From NCBI RefSeq assembly GCF_000732925.1, contig NZ_CP008953.1:4464001-4528000 (forward strand): a DNA stretch of 64,000 nucleotides. Reading direction: 5' to 3'. How positions within the stretch are numbered: position 1 is the stretch's first letter; each line of letters opens with the position of its first letter. A model generated the notes under the pieces. That model was not told the origin of the DNA, ran no database searches, and saw only the letters and a list, made by a program, of their open reading frames with translations. Position numbers and translations under genes: made by a program. This document shows, piece after piece, positions 23,817 to 32,961 of the stretch. The stretch is from Amycolatopsis japonica (GTDB taxonomy: Bacteria; Actinomycetota; Actinomycetes; Mycobacteriales; Pseudonocardiaceae).

Positions 23817-26129
23817 ATGGCGGACGGAGTTGGCTCGCTTGCGGGGTGGTCGGCCGATCCCACCGAAGTGACCAGCTACGTGGGCCGGGACGCCGAGACC
23901 GGCGAGGCGAGGCGCCTGCTGGAGGCATCGTCGCTGGTCACGCTGACGGGGCCGGGCGGGGTGGGCAAGACCAGGCTGGCCTGGCGCATCGCGGCGGCCC
24001 ACCGGGAGGCCACCGCCGACGAGGTCGCGTTCGTCTCGCTGGCCGAACTGCGGGAACCCGCGTTGCTGGTGCCGACGGTGGCGAACGTGCTCGGCTTCGG
24101 CGACCGCTCGGCGAAACCGGCCATCGACGTCGTCGTCGAAGCGCTGCAGGCGAGCCGGCTGCTGCTCGTGCTCGACAACTGCGAGCATCTGGTCGACAGC
24201 TGCGCCTGGTTCGCCGACACCGTGGTCAGGGCCTGTCCTCAGGTGACCGTGCTGGCCACGAGCAGGCAATCGCTCGGCGTGGCGGGCGAGCGTGTCCTGC
24301 CGGTGCCGCCGCTGGCGATCCCGGAACAGGGCGACTCCTTCGAACGCGTGATGAACGACGATTCCGTGCGCCTGTTCGTCGATCGCGCGACCGCGGTCGC
24401 GCCGTCGTTCCGGCTCGCCGAGGAGGACATCGAGCCGCTGATCCGGCTGTGCCGCAGGCTCGACGGCCTGCCGCTGGCCATCGAACTGGCCGCCGTCCGC
24501 GCGCGGGCGTTGTCCGTACGCCAGCTGGCCGACCGCCTCGACCGGCAGTTCTCCGTGCTCACGAAGGACCGGCGGGGGCGGCCGGAGCGGCACGAGACCA
24601 TGCGGGCCCTGATCGACTGGAGCCACGACCTCTGCACCGGGCCCGAACGGCTGCTGTGGGCCCGCGCGTCGGTGTTCTCCGGCAGCTTCGACCTCGATGC
24701 CGCCGAGCAGGTCTGCAGCGGTGGCGAACTGCCGCGCGACCACGTCCTCGAAGTCGTCGACGGGCTGCTCGACAAGTCCATCCTGCTGCGCGAGGAATAC
24801 CCCGGCGGGGTGCGGTACCGCATGCTGGAATCGGTGCGCGAGTACGGCGTCGACCGGCTCAGCGAGACGGGCGGGACGGCGGAGTTCCGGAAACGGCACC
24901 GGGACTGGTTCGCCGAACTCGCCGGCCGGTACGCCACCGAATGGCTGGAGACCGATCAGCTCGGCTGGATCGGACGGCTGCGGCGCGAACACGCGAACCT
25001 GCGCGTCGCCCTCGACTACTGCACGGGCACCCCCGAGGACGCGGTCGTCGGGCTGCGGATGCTGCGCGACGTCAAGGAGTTCTGGATCGTCCGCGGGCTG
25101 AACACCGAAGGCCGGATGTGGGTCCGCCGCCTCGACGAGGCCGCGGCTCCGGACGTTCCGGAGCGGGCGCACGGGCTGTGGCTCTCCGGTTTCCTGGCGG
25201 TGGTGCAGGGCGACATGTCCGCCCACCGGTGCATGCTGGAGCGGGCGGCCGCCGAAGCCCAGGCGAGCGGCGACGAACTCGCCGCCGCGTACGTGCTCCA
25301 CGTCCGCGCCTACGCCGCGCTGATCGGCAACGACATGGCCGAGGCGTCACGCCTGTTCGGCACGGCCATCGACCTGTTCCGCGCGCACGGCGACGAGGGC
25401 GGGGACCTCTGGGCGAGTTACAACCACGGACTCGCCGTCTGGCTGAACGGCGACCTCGACCGGGGCCGGGCGGTGCTCGCGGAAGCCGTCGAACGCTGCG
25501 AGCGGCGCGGTGAGGTCTTCTGGCGTGGCTGGGCACTGTGGTCGCGTGCCGCAGCCGAATACCTGCAAGGGGATATCGCCGTCGCCGAACGCTGCTGCGA
25601 GCAGGTCCTGCGCCTGCACGAGCGGGTGGACGACCGCGTGGTCGTCGGGTTCACGCTCACCGTCATGGCGGGCTGCGCGGCCCGGACCAAACGCCCCAAC
25701 CGGGCGGCGATCCTGCAGGGCGCCTCGATGAACGTCTGGCGCACGGTCGGCGCGTGGCCGACGCGGTACGCGGCGTTCACCGAACCGCTGCTCGCCGACA
25801 CCGACACCGTGACGACCGCACTGGGCTGGGAGGTCGCGGTCAAGGAATTCGCCGACGGCGCCGCGATGCCCACCCGCGACGCCATCGCGTACGCCCTCGA
25901 AGAACGCACCCCCGGCCCGCGGAAACAGACCGCGCAGGTGCTCACCAAACGGGAGACCGAGATCGCGCACGTGATCGCCGAGGGCCTGACGAACCAGGAG
26001 ATCGCCGACCGGCTCGGCATCGCCCGGCGCACGGTGGACACCCACATCGACCACATCCTCACCAAACTCGGCTACTCGAACCGCGTCCAGGTCGCCACCT
26101 GGGTGACCCGGTCCGCGGATCCCTCCTGA
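23817..26129 (+). CDS. Large LuxR-family regulator with NB-ARC-like ATPase and TPR-like repeats
   Basis: The 770-residue protein starts with an ATPase module (Walker A GPGGVGKTR, Walker B LLLVLDNCEHLVD, LATSRQSLGVAGE, GLPLAIELAA). A winged helix (about 260-340) follows, then a helical repeat region (about 350-690). The C-terminal GerE domain reads LTKRETEIAHVIAEGLTNQEIADRLGIARRTVDTHIDHIL in parts. Such proteins act as ATP-dependent, ligand-gated transcription switches. No enzyme gene is adjacent, so the target is unclear. It faces a PucR-like regulator gene at its 3' end with a 3-base gap. Confidence 0.87.
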   Translation: MADGVGSLAGWSADPTEVTSYVGRDAETGEARRLLEASSLVTLTGPGGVGKTRLAWRIAAAHREATADEVAFVSLAELREPALLVPTVANVLGFGDRSAKPAIDVVVEALQASRLLLVLDNCEHLVDSCAWFADTVVRACPQVTVLATSRQSLGVAGERVLPVPPLAIPEQGDSFERVMNDDSVRLFVDRATAVAPSFRLAEEDIEPLIRLCRRLDGLPLAIELAAVRARALSVRQLADRLDRQFSVLTKDRRGRPERHETMRALIDWSHDLCTGPERLLWARASVFSGSFDLDAAEQVCSGGELPRDHVLEVVDGLLDKSILLREEYPGGVRYRMLESVREYGVDRLSETGGTAEFRKRHRDWFAELAGRYATEWLETDQLGWIGRLRREHANLRVALDYCTGTPEDAVVGLRMLRDVKEFWIVRGLNTEGRMWVRRLDEAAAPDVPERAHGLWLSGFLAVVQGDMSAHRCMLERAAAEAQASGDELAAAYVLHVRAYAALIGNDMAEASRLFGTAIDLFRAHGDEGGDLWASYNHGLAVWLNGDLDRGRAVLAEAVERCERRGEVFWRGWALWSRAAAEYLQGDIAVAERCCEQVLRLHERVDDRVVVGFTLTVMAGCAARTKRPNRAAILQGASMNVWRTVGAWPTRYAAFTEPLLADTDTVTTALGWEVAVKEFADGAAMPTRDAIAYALEERTPGPRKQTAQVLTKRETEIAHVIAEGLTNQEIADRLGIARRTVDTHIDHILTKLGYSNRVQVATWVTRSADPS

Positions 26130-26132
26130 CGC

Positions 26133-27245
26133 TCACGCCACCTTCATCGGGGCGGCCTGCCGCGCCGGTTCGGTCGTGAGCAGGTCCGCGCGCAGGGCGA
26201 TCCGCAGGTCCAGACGGGACTGCGGGTCGTCGAGCCGGGCACCGAACAGGACCCGCAGACGGCGCATGCGATTCCGGACCGTCTGCGGGTGCACGCCTAG
26301 GTTGTTCGCGATCTCGGGCGCCCCGCCACGGGCGGAGAGCATGGCGTCGAGGGTTTCGGCGAGTTTGGTGCGCTCGTTGGCAGGCAGGTCGGCGATCGGC
26401 GCCAGGCTGCGCGTCACCAGCGCAGTGGTGAGCACCTCGTCCGCGAACAGCCAGTGCGTGGTGAGGTGATCCGACCAGCGCACGAGCGGGCCGTCCTCGA
26501 TCACCTCGCGGCGGACCAGTTCCAGCGTCCGGCGCGCCCACCGCAGGGAGATCGCGGCGTCGGCGGGCGCCACCGCGGGCCCGACCGCCGCCCGCGTCCC
26601 CGCCAGGACACCGCCGATCTCGACGTCGTCGGGGACGAGCAGGAGCGGGTACTCGCCGGCGAGGTCGGCCAGCACCTCTGGACCGAACGACGCGCGGACC
26701 GCGCCGGGCTCGGCGGCGACGGCCACCACCCGCGCGGGCGGCACCCAGCCCGCCTCGGCCGCGAGTCCCGCCCATTTCGCGGGCGGACGGCCGCTCAAGA
26801 TCTCTTTCAGCAGGTCTCGGCGCAGCTCGGCGACCGAGGGCGTGTGCGCGGCGCGGTAGGCCGCGGTGGACAGCCGGATCAGGACGTCGGAGCAGCGGAG
26901 CAGGGCCTCCACCCCGGTGTCCATCAGGCCGGACCCGGCCCCGGGCTGCCGCGACAACGACGCCAGCGCGGGAAGGGCGCCGCGGCCCGCCGAGTGGTAG
27001 GCCCGGGAGAGCCGGTCCAGCTCCTTGCCCGCCGCGTACTCGGCGACCCCGACCTGGCGGAAGGCGTCCGCGCCCGCCGCGATGCCGAGGTTCATCCCGT
27101 CGCGCTCGAGTACCGAGGCGACGAACTCCGTGGCACGCGCGTCGAACAGCGGCGCGTGCTCGGGCAGCGAATGCCGGATCCCGTCCACGACCACGCGGGC
27201 GATCACGAGGGCGGCGGAGCGGGCTGGGGCGTAGGACGCGGTCAT
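26133..27245 (-). CDS. PucR/CdaR-like transcriptional regulator
   Basis: The 370-residue protein ends with the PucR-type helix-turn-helix (TLDAMLSARGGAPEIANNLGVHPQTVRNRMRRLRVLFG). The N-terminal and central parts are helical with no clear sensor motif (about 60-150 LGIAAGADAFRQVGVAEYAAG..., then a GGDEF-like degenerate region). ATG 27245 with ggagg is chosen over an upstream frame. A perfect 16-base palindrome lies about 45 bases upstream. Confidence 0.8.
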   Translation of the reverse strand: MTASYAPARSAALVIARVVVDGIRHSLPEHAPLFDARATEFVASVLERDGMNLGIAAGADAFRQVGVAEYAAGKELDRLSRAYHSAGRGALPALASLSRQPGAGSGLMDTGVEALLRCSDVLIRLSTAAYRAAHTPSVAELRRDLLKEILSGRPPAKWAGLAAEAGWVPPARVVAVAAEPGAVRASFGPEVLADLAGEYPLLLVPDDVEIGGVLAGTRAAVGPAVAPADAAISLRWARRTLELVRREVIEDGPLVRWSDHLTTHWLFADEVLTTALVTRSLAPIADLPANERTKLAETLDAMLSARGGAPEIANNLGVHPQTVRNRMRRLRVLFGARLDDPQSRLDLRIALRADLLTTEPARQAAPMKVA

Positions 27246-27288
27246 CGTCGACCTCCGGAGCAGCGGGAATCGTCGGGCCGCCGAGTCT

Positions 27289-27304
27289 GCTACTCCGGAG
27301 TAGC
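27289..27304 (-). promoter_or_regulatory. Palindrome upstream of the PucR-like gene
   Basis: GCTACTCCGGAGTAGC is a perfect 16-base palindrome. A related sequence, ctccggagcagcggg, lies at 27252-27266 between it and the start codon, sharing ctccggagNagcggg. The placement would suit autoregulation. Confidence 0.4.
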
Positions 27305-27438
27305 GGGGCACATCGGGTGAATTACGTACTCGGGTCCGGCGGGCCTACGCATCACCCGTTCGTGGAGGCCTCCTGACCCTCGGCGATCGTGTCGCGTTAT
27401 TTGAGGGGTAGGGCAAACGTGGCGTGGTCGGTGCGGGT

Positions 27439-27486
27439 GGTCGTGAGTGGCGTTTCGGGTTCTAACCCGAAACGCCACTCACGACC
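27439..27486. repeat. Perfect 23-bp stem palindrome
   Basis: Two perfect 23-base arms (27439-27461, 27464-27486) surround the dinucleotide ct. The arm begins ggtcgtgagtggcgtttcgg. The structure could form a very stable hairpin and may act as a terminator downstream of ilvD (minus-strand transcription runs towards it). Confidence 0.75.
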
Positions 27487-27502
27487 AGCGCTTGGCCAGG
27501 GC

Positions 27503-27547
27503 TGAAGGCTCCCTTCGCCGCATTAGACGTGGTGAAGGGAGCCTTCA
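27503..27547. repeat. Palindrome of the 'tgaaggctcccttc' type
   Basis: Arms tgaaggctcccttc (27503-27516) and gaagggagccttca (27534-27547) are perfect 14-base complements around a 17-base loop. The arm follows the same tgaagg..cctt pattern as other intergenic palindromes in the window, with changed bases in the middle. Confidence 0.7.
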
Positions 27548-27715
27548 CGCCATCGCTGGCCCCGCCCGCGAACGCGACACGGTTTGCCGTCCAGGGTGGT
27601 CATCTCATCGCAAAGCCGGCGAAGACGGCCTGCGCGACAGGGGTTCGATCACGCCACCTTTGCCTTACCCCTCACCCGCGGTAATCCCCACCTTCGGGCG
27701 ACCACGCCAGCCGCT

Positions 27716-29395
27716 CTACTCGCACACGGCTCCGTGCGCGGCGCTCCGCACGACCTTGGCGTACTTGCCGAGCACCCCGCGCGTGTACGCGGGCGCCTTG
27801 GGAGTCCAGCCCTCCTTGCGGGCCTCGATGTCGTCGATCTCGACTACCAGCGTCCGGTTCGCGACGTCGAGCGTGATCGGGTCCCCGTCGCGCACGAAGG
27901 CGATCGGCCCGGCGTCGACGGCTTCCGGGGCGATGTGGCCGACGCACAGCCCGGTCGTGCCGCCGCTGAACCGGCCGTCGGTGATGAGCAGGACGTCCTT
28001 GCCGAGTCCGGCGCCCTTGATCGCGCCGGTGATGGCGAGCATCTCCCGCATCCCCGGGCCGCCCTTGGGGCCTTCGTAGCGGATGACGACGACGTCGCCG
28101 GCGATGATCCGGCCCTCGGCGAGCGCGTCGAGAGCGGCCCGCTCTCCGTCGAAGACCCGAGCGGTGCCGGTGAACGTCGATTCGTCGAAGCCCGCCGACT
28201 TCACGACCGCGCCTTCGGGCGCCAGCGAGCCCTTGAGGATGGTCAGCCCGCCGGTCTTGTGGATCGGGCGGTCGAGCGGCCGGATGATCTCGCCGTCGAC
28301 CCCGGCGGGCGCGATGCCTTCGAGGTTCTCGGCCATCGTCTTCCCGGTCACGGTGAGCACGTCGCCGTGCATGAGCCCGGCGTCGAGCAGCGCCTTCATC
28401 ACCACGGGGATGCCGCCGACCTTGTCGACGTCGTTCATCACGTACTTCCCGAACGGTTTGAGGTCGCCGAGGTGCGGGACCTTGTCACCGATCCGGTTGA
28501 AGTCGTCGATGCGCAGATCGACCTCCGCCTCGCGCGCGATCGCGAGCAGGTGCAGGACGGCGTTGGTCGAACCGCCCAGCGCCATCACGACGGCGATGGC
28601 GTTCTCGAACGCTTCCATGGTCATGACCTGCCGCGCGGTGATGCCCTGGCGGAGCATGCCGACGACGGCCTCCCCCGAACGGTGCGCGAACCCGTCACGA
28701 CGCCGGTCGACCGCGGGCGGGGCGGCCGATCCGGGCAGCGACATGCCGAGCGCTTCGGCGACCGACGCCATCGTGTTGGCGGTGTACATGCCACCGCAGG
28801 CTCCTTCACCGGGGCAGATCGCACGCTCGATCTTGTCCACTTCGGCGCGGCTGATCTTTCCCGCCAGGCACGCGCCGACGGCTTCGAACGCGTCGATGAT
28901 CGTGACGTCCTGCCCGTCGACCTGTCCGGGCATGATCGAGCCGGCGTAAAGGAAGACGGAGGCGAGATCGAGCCGGGCCGCGGCCATGAGCATGCCCGGC
29001 AAGGACTTGTCGCAGCCCGCCAGCAGCACGGAGCCGTCCAGCCGCTCGGCCATCATCACCGTCTCGACGGAGTCGGCGATCACCTCTCGGGACACCAGCG
29101 AGAAGTGCATTCCCTCGTGTCCCATGGAAATTCCGTCGGACACCGAGATCGTGCCGAACTCCAGCGGGTAGCCACCGGCCGCGTGCACGCCGTTCTTGAC
29201 CGCCTTGGCCAGCCGGTCGAGCGACAGGTTGCACGGGGTGATCTCGTTCCACGAGGACGCCACCCCGATCTGCGGTTTGGCGAAGTCGTCGTCGCCCATC
29301 CCGACCGCGCGGAGCATCCCGCGGGCCGCCGCGCGCTCCAGGCCGTCGGTCACGTCGCGCGAACGAGGTTTCAAATCCGGCTGGTCTTGCGGCAT
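27716..29395 (-). CDS. ilvD: Dihydroxy-acid dehydratase
   Basis: The 559-residue protein is IlvD of branched-chain amino-acid biosynthesis, converting 2,3-dihydroxy-isovalerate (or -methylvalerate) to the 2-oxo acid. Conserved elements are ASSWNEITPCNLSLDRLA, ISMGHEGMHFSL, AGCDKSLPGM and CPGEGACGGMYTANTM (cluster cysteines), EGPKGGPGMREM and DGRFSGGTTGLCVGH. Length and ends agree with the family. The ATG follows gaaggaagg. It is monocistronic here, with a membrane-protein gene upstream. Confidence 0.97.
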   Translation of the reverse strand: MPQDQPDLKPRSRDVTDGLERAAARGMLRAVGMGDDDFAKPQIGVASSWNEITPCNLSLDRLAKAVKNGVHAAGGYPLEFGTISVSDGISMGHEGMHFSLVSREVIADSVETVMMAERLDGSVLLAGCDKSLPGMLMAAARLDLASVFLYAGSIMPGQVDGQDVTIIDAFEAVGACLAGKISRAEVDKIERAICPGEGACGGMYTANTMASVAEALGMSLPGSAAPPAVDRRRDGFAHRSGEAVVGMLRQGITARQVMTMEAFENAIAVVMALGGSTNAVLHLLAIAREAEVDLRIDDFNRIGDKVPHLGDLKPFGKYVMNDVDKVGGIPVVMKALLDAGLMHGDVLTVTGKTMAENLEGIAPAGVDGEIIRPLDRPIHKTGGLTILKGSLAPEGAVVKSAGFDESTFTGTARVFDGERAALDALAEGRIIAGDVVVIRYEGPKGGPGMREMLAITGAIKGAGLGKDVLLITDGRFSGGTTGLCVGHIAPEAVDAGPIAFVRDGDPITLDVANRTLVVEIDDIEARKEGWTPKAPAYTRGVLGKYAKVVRSAAHGAVCE

Positions 29396-29458
29396 CGGGG
29401 CACCTTCCTTCGTGGCGGGACACCGGGCACGCTGCCAACCCCGCGCGTCCGGCGCAAC

Positions 29459-30745
29459 TCATCGCTCCGTGGCAGGCCCGCGGTGCAGTGCCACCCGCGT
29501 GATCGCGTGATGCTCCACGCCGAGCACTTCGGCCGTCCAGCCGGAGACCACCACGCGGTCGCCCGGCTTCTCCGGGATCCGGCCGAGGATCACGAGGATC
29601 AACCCGGCGATGGTCGCGTACTCCCCCGGCGGCGCGTCGCGCAGTTCGACCCCGACATCGACGAGGTCGTGCACCGGGAAGGTGCCGGGCAGGACCAGGG
29701 AACCGTCCTTGCCGTCGCGCACGGCCAGCACGTCGCGGTCGGTCTCGTCGTAGATCTCGCCGACGATCTCCTCCAGCAGATCCTCCAGCGTGACCATGCC
29801 CGCGACGGCGCCGTGCTCGTCGACCACCAGCGCCATCTGCTCCCGTTCGGCCTTGAAACTCCGGATCGCGTCCGACACCCGCAACGAATCGGGGAACACC
29901 ACCGCCGGCCGGACTACCTCCGCGAGGTCTTCGTGGTCGCCGAGCAGGTCGCGCAACCGCACGACACCGAGGACATCGTCCAGATGGCCACCGCGGGCGA
30001 CCGGCGCCCGGGAATGGCCGGATTCGGCCAGCTGCCTGCGCGCCGAGAGCAGATCCTGCTCGGCGGACAGGGTCAGCACCGCCCGACGGGGCACGAGCAC
30101 TTCCCGCAGCCGTCGTTCGTGGATCTCCAAGGCGCCGTTGATGATCATGCGCTGTTCGGCGTTCAGGCCGCGCTGCGCGGACACCAACTCGCGGAGCTCT
30201 TCGGGCGACATCTGGTCCGGATCGGCTTCCGCCCGGCCGCCCAGCGCCCGCACGACGAAGTTCGTCGACACGCTCAGCGCCCACACCACGGGCCGCGAGA
30301 TCGCCGACAGCAGGTTCAGCGGCCGCGCCACCAGCAGCGCCCACCGCAGCGCGTTCTGCATGGCCAGCCGCTTCGGGGCCAGCTCGCCGAGCACCAGGGT
30401 CAGGAACGTGAGGACCATCGTCACCAGCGCGACGGCCACCGCGCCGGCGGCGTTGCCGAGGAAACCCAGCAGTGGCACCAGGGGTTGGGCGAGGGACACC
30501 GCCGCCGTTGCCGAGGCCAGGAACCCGGCGAGCGTGATGCCGATCTGGATCGTCGCCAGGAACCGATTCGGGTCGCGCGCCAAGCGCACCAGGGTGCGGG
30601 CGGCCGCGCGGCCGTCGCGTTCCAACGCCCGCAGCTGTCCTTCGCGCAACGAGATCAGCGCCATCTCGCTGCCCGCGAACACCGCGTTGAGCACCACCAG
30701 CACCGCGACCAGCGCGATGTCGAACCCGTAGCCGCCCACAAGCAC
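29459..30745 (-). CDS. CNNM/DUF21-CBS membrane protein (hemolysin-like, possible Mg/Co efflux)
   Basis: The 428-residue protein has a DUF21 membrane domain (about 1-190: FAGSEMALISLREGQLRALERDG, LVLGELAPKRLAM), a pair of CBS domains (about 215-335: VLVPRRAVLTLSAEQDLLSARRQL, MALVVDEHGAVAGMVTLEDLLEEIVGEIYDE) and a CorC_HlyC C-terminal domain (about 350-425). Family members are linked to magnesium or cobalt export. The first codon is GTG. It lies upstream of ilvD on the same strand with a 63-base gap. Confidence 0.9.
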   Translation of the reverse strand: MLVGGYGFDIALVAVLVVLNAVFAGSEMALISLREGQLRALERDGRAAARTLVRLARDPNRFLATIQIGITLAGFLASATAAVSLAQPLVPLLGFLGNAAGAVAVALVTMVLTFLTLVLGELAPKRLAMQNALRWALLVARPLNLLSAISRPVVWALSVSTNFVVRALGGRAEADPDQMSPEELRELVSAQRGLNAEQRMIINGALEIHERRLREVLVPRRAVLTLSAEQDLLSARRQLAESGHSRAPVARGGHLDDVLGVVRLRDLLGDHEDLAEVVRPAVVFPDSLRVSDAIRSFKAEREQMALVVDEHGAVAGMVTLEDLLEEIVGEIYDETDRDVLAVRDGKDGSLVLPGTFPVHDLVDVGVELRDAPPGEYATIAGLILVILGRIPEKPGDRVVVSGWTAEVLGVEHHAITRVALHRGPATER

Positions 30746-30869
30746 TCCCCGGCCCGCCGGACGTGCAGAACATTACCGAGCGGAAGGCAGGTCCGCAGAT
30801 ATCGCGACTGCTCGCTACTGACACGTCGTTCCGCTACCTTCGAAGGGAACCCGCACGGACGGAGTCCTG

Positions 30870-32204
30870 ATGTTCGCACTCAAGACCGCTCCCGCCCGGA
30901 CCTTCCGGCACAAGGCGGAGGCGATCGCCAAACCGGTCACCCGCTGGAGCATCGGCCACGCCATCCCCCGGGTCGCCCTGCGGGCCGCGGCGCGGCGGGG
31001 CGACCTCCAGGGCAGGCTGTCCGTCGAGGCAAGCGGCGGAGCGGACCTGACCGGCCTGTTCGACGAGATCCGCTCGCACGGCGCCATCGCCACCACCCGG
31101 GTCGGGCACGTCACCACCCGGCATTCGGCGTGCAAGGAGATCCTGGGCAGCGACGCGTTCAAGACCGTGCGGTTCGTCCCGGACAACCCGCTGCTCAACC
31201 GGCTCGTGGCCTGGTCGTCGTCCGGTCTGATCCATCCGATCGAGCCCCCGTCGCTGCTCGCCAGCGAACCGCCCGACCACACGCGCTACCGGAAGCTGGT
31301 CACCCGCGTCTTCACCGCCCGCGCGGTGGAGCAACTGCGCGAACGCACGCAGGCGATCACCGACGAACTGCTCGACGGTCTCGACCCGACGAGCCCGGTC
31401 GATCTCATCGAGCAGTACTGCGGGCTCCTGCCGGTCACCGTGATCAGCCAGATCCTCGGTGTCCCGCCGGAGGAGCGTGACAAGGTGCTCGCGCTGGGCG
31501 GGGCCGCGGCCCCGAGCCTCGACCTCGGCCTGCCGTGGCGGACGTTCCGGACGGTGGAGGCGACGCTGGCGGAGTTCGATTCGTGGCTCACCGTGCATCT
31601 GGAGAAGCTGCGGGCGAACCCCGGCGACAACCTGCTCAGCAAGCTGATCGCCGCACGCGAGGACGGCGTCGGCCTGACCGAGCGGGAACTCAAGGCCACC
31701 GCGGGGCTGGTGCTGGCGGCCGGCTTCGAAACGACCGTCAATCTCCTCGGCAACGGCATCGCGCTGCTCACCCGGCATCCGGACGAACTCGCGAAGCTGC
31801 GGGCGGATCCGGACCTGTGGAGCAACGCCGTCGATGAGGTCCTCCGCTACGACCCGCCGGTCCTGCTCACCGGCAGGCTGGCCGCGAAGGACACCGAGAT
31901 CGGCGGGACCCCCATCGCCCGCGGGGCGATCGTCAGCACCGTGCTCGCGGGCGCCAACCGGGACCCGGAGATCTTCGACGACCCGGCCGCCTTCGACGTC
32001 GCTCGGGCGAACGCGCGGGATCACGTGTCGTTCGGCGCCGGGCGGCACTACTGTCTCGGCGCCTCGCTGGCGAGGATGGAAGGCGAGATCGGGCTGCGGT
32101 CGATCTTCGAGCGCTTCCCCGACCTGCGGCTGCTGGGTGGCGGCCGGCGGCGGGAGACCCGGATCCTGCGCGGCTTCGAAACGCTTCCGGCCGCGCTCAT
32201 CTGA
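30870..32204 (+). CDS. Cytochrome P450
   Basis: The 444-residue protein has the P450 hallmarks: I-helix LVLAAGFETTVNLLGN, ExxR in DEVLRYDPPV, and the haem loop HVSFGAGRHYCLGASLARME with Cys395 as thiolate ligand. The N-terminal 40 residues are basic and not a clear membrane anchor. Class-I bacterial P450s need a ferredoxin and reductase, neither of which is adjacent. No secondary-metabolite genes surround it, so the substrate is unknown. Confidence 0.93.
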   Translation: MFALKTAPARTFRHKAEAIAKPVTRWSIGHAIPRVALRAAARRGDLQGRLSVEASGGADLTGLFDEIRSHGAIATTRVGHVTTRHSACKEILGSDAFKTVRFVPDNPLLNRLVAWSSSGLIHPIEPPSLLASEPPDHTRYRKLVTRVFTARAVEQLRERTQAITDELLDGLDPTSPVDLIEQYCGLLPVTVISQILGVPPEERDKVLALGGAAAPSLDLGLPWRTFRTVEATLAEFDSWLTVHLEKLRANPGDNLLSKLIAAREDGVGLTERELKATAGLVLAAGFETTVNLLGNGIALLTRHPDELAKLRADPDLWSNAVDEVLRYDPPVLLTGRLAAKDTEIGGTPIARGAIVSTVLAGANRDPEIFDDPAAFDVARANARDHVSFGAGRHYCLGASLARMEGEIGLRSIFERFPDLRLLGGGRRRETRILRGFETLPAALI

Positions 32205-32397
32205 CGCGGGGATTTCCTGGCTGTGGCGGCAGTTGATCGCCGGTCCGTGAAGGCCTCCGCCGCAATTCGTCCACAAAGGACGAAAGACGCCGGAATGGCG
32301 AAGCGCTCCGACGCCGTGCTCACCGGACGGCTCACGACCGGGCAAGCGGGCATTTTTACCGAACCGGCACGGGAAACCGGCCAGTAACCTCACGCCG

Positions 32398-32880
32398 GTG
32401 AAGACGGACCGCGAAGGCAAGGAAGCCCCGGAGCTCCCTACCGTCACGGTCATCGGGTGCCTCCTCGGCTTCTTCATGACGGTATTGGTCCTGATCGGCC
32501 CGGCCCTGCTCTGGATCAGCACCCGCTTCGATCCCGGCGACGACGACGGCCTGGTCGTCGTCGCCATGGGCGCCGTGTTCACGCTCGGCGGGGCCGGCAC
32601 CGTCGGCTCGCACCTCTGGCAGAACGCCAAGGCCAGGGAGGCCCATCGCGGACTGGACCGGAAAGGTGTCCGCGCGACCGCCGAAGTCGTTTCCAGCAAG
32701 CGGATCTGGGTCGGCGAGGTGAGCACGCCCGCGGACGACGTCGACCTCGTCGTGACCGGCCCGGGCGTGGCTCCGTTCAGTGCGCGAGTGCTCACCGAGG
32801 ACGTGGGCCGCTACGAAACGGGCACGGTGGTACCCGTCGACGTGGACCCGGGGACCCTCCTGTTCCGCCTCGCCGACTGA
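32398..32880 (+). CDS. Two-span membrane protein (DUF3592-like)
   Basis: The 160-residue protein has two membrane helices (about 14-38 and 48-70) and a C-terminal soluble beta domain (RGLDRKGVRATAEVVSSKRIWVG..., GTVVPVDVDPGTLLFRLAD). That domain resembles the small beta domain in DUF3592-type proteins. The start is GTG 32398. TAACCT at 32385-32390 ends 7 bases before it, which fits a leaderless transcript. The 193-base gap before the gene holds a small hairpin (32267-32283, tcgtcc-acaaa-ggacga) and a remnant of the 'gtccgtgaaggcctcc' repeat. Confidence 0.65.
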   Translation: MKTDREGKEAPELPTVTVIGCLLGFFMTVLVLIGPALLWISTRFDPGDDDGLVVVAMGAVFTLGGAGTVGSHLWQNAKAREAHRGLDRKGVRATAEVVSSKRIWVGEVSTPADDVDLVVTGPGVAPFSARVLTEDVGRYETGTVVPVDVDPGTLLFRLAD

Positions 32881-32961
32881 CCTCGCCGCGATCATTGCCC
32901 GGCAGCATCGTATCGCTTATCGTATATGAAATTCACCCCCCGATGCTGCGAGGTGACCCCC

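Larger units (their letters stand above)
27246..27715. other. 470-bp gene-free region with three palindromes
   Basis: This gap separates the PucR-like gene (leftward) from the 3' end of ilvD. It contains a 16-base palindrome near the regulator start and two larger hairpins (27439-27486, 27503-27547). I see no convincing coding frame or RNA gene; the short frames here only read through the palindromes. Confidence 0.6.

Noticed and set aside
27289..27304. Additional CTAC/GTAG TetR site
   Set aside because: The CTAC and GTAG half sites are 6 bases apart rather than 4 and the palindrome extends differently. It belongs more likely to the PucR-like regulator.
27584..31480. A 1298-codon open frame on the plus strand
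   Set aside because: It runs antisense through ilvD and the CNNM gene and reads as Arg/His/Gln/Asp-rich low-complexity sequence, the usual mirror of GC-rich genes.
30870..32880. Start of a secondary-metabolite cluster around the P450
   Set aside because: No synthase, tailoring or resistance genes lie on either side; ilvD and a small membrane protein flank it.
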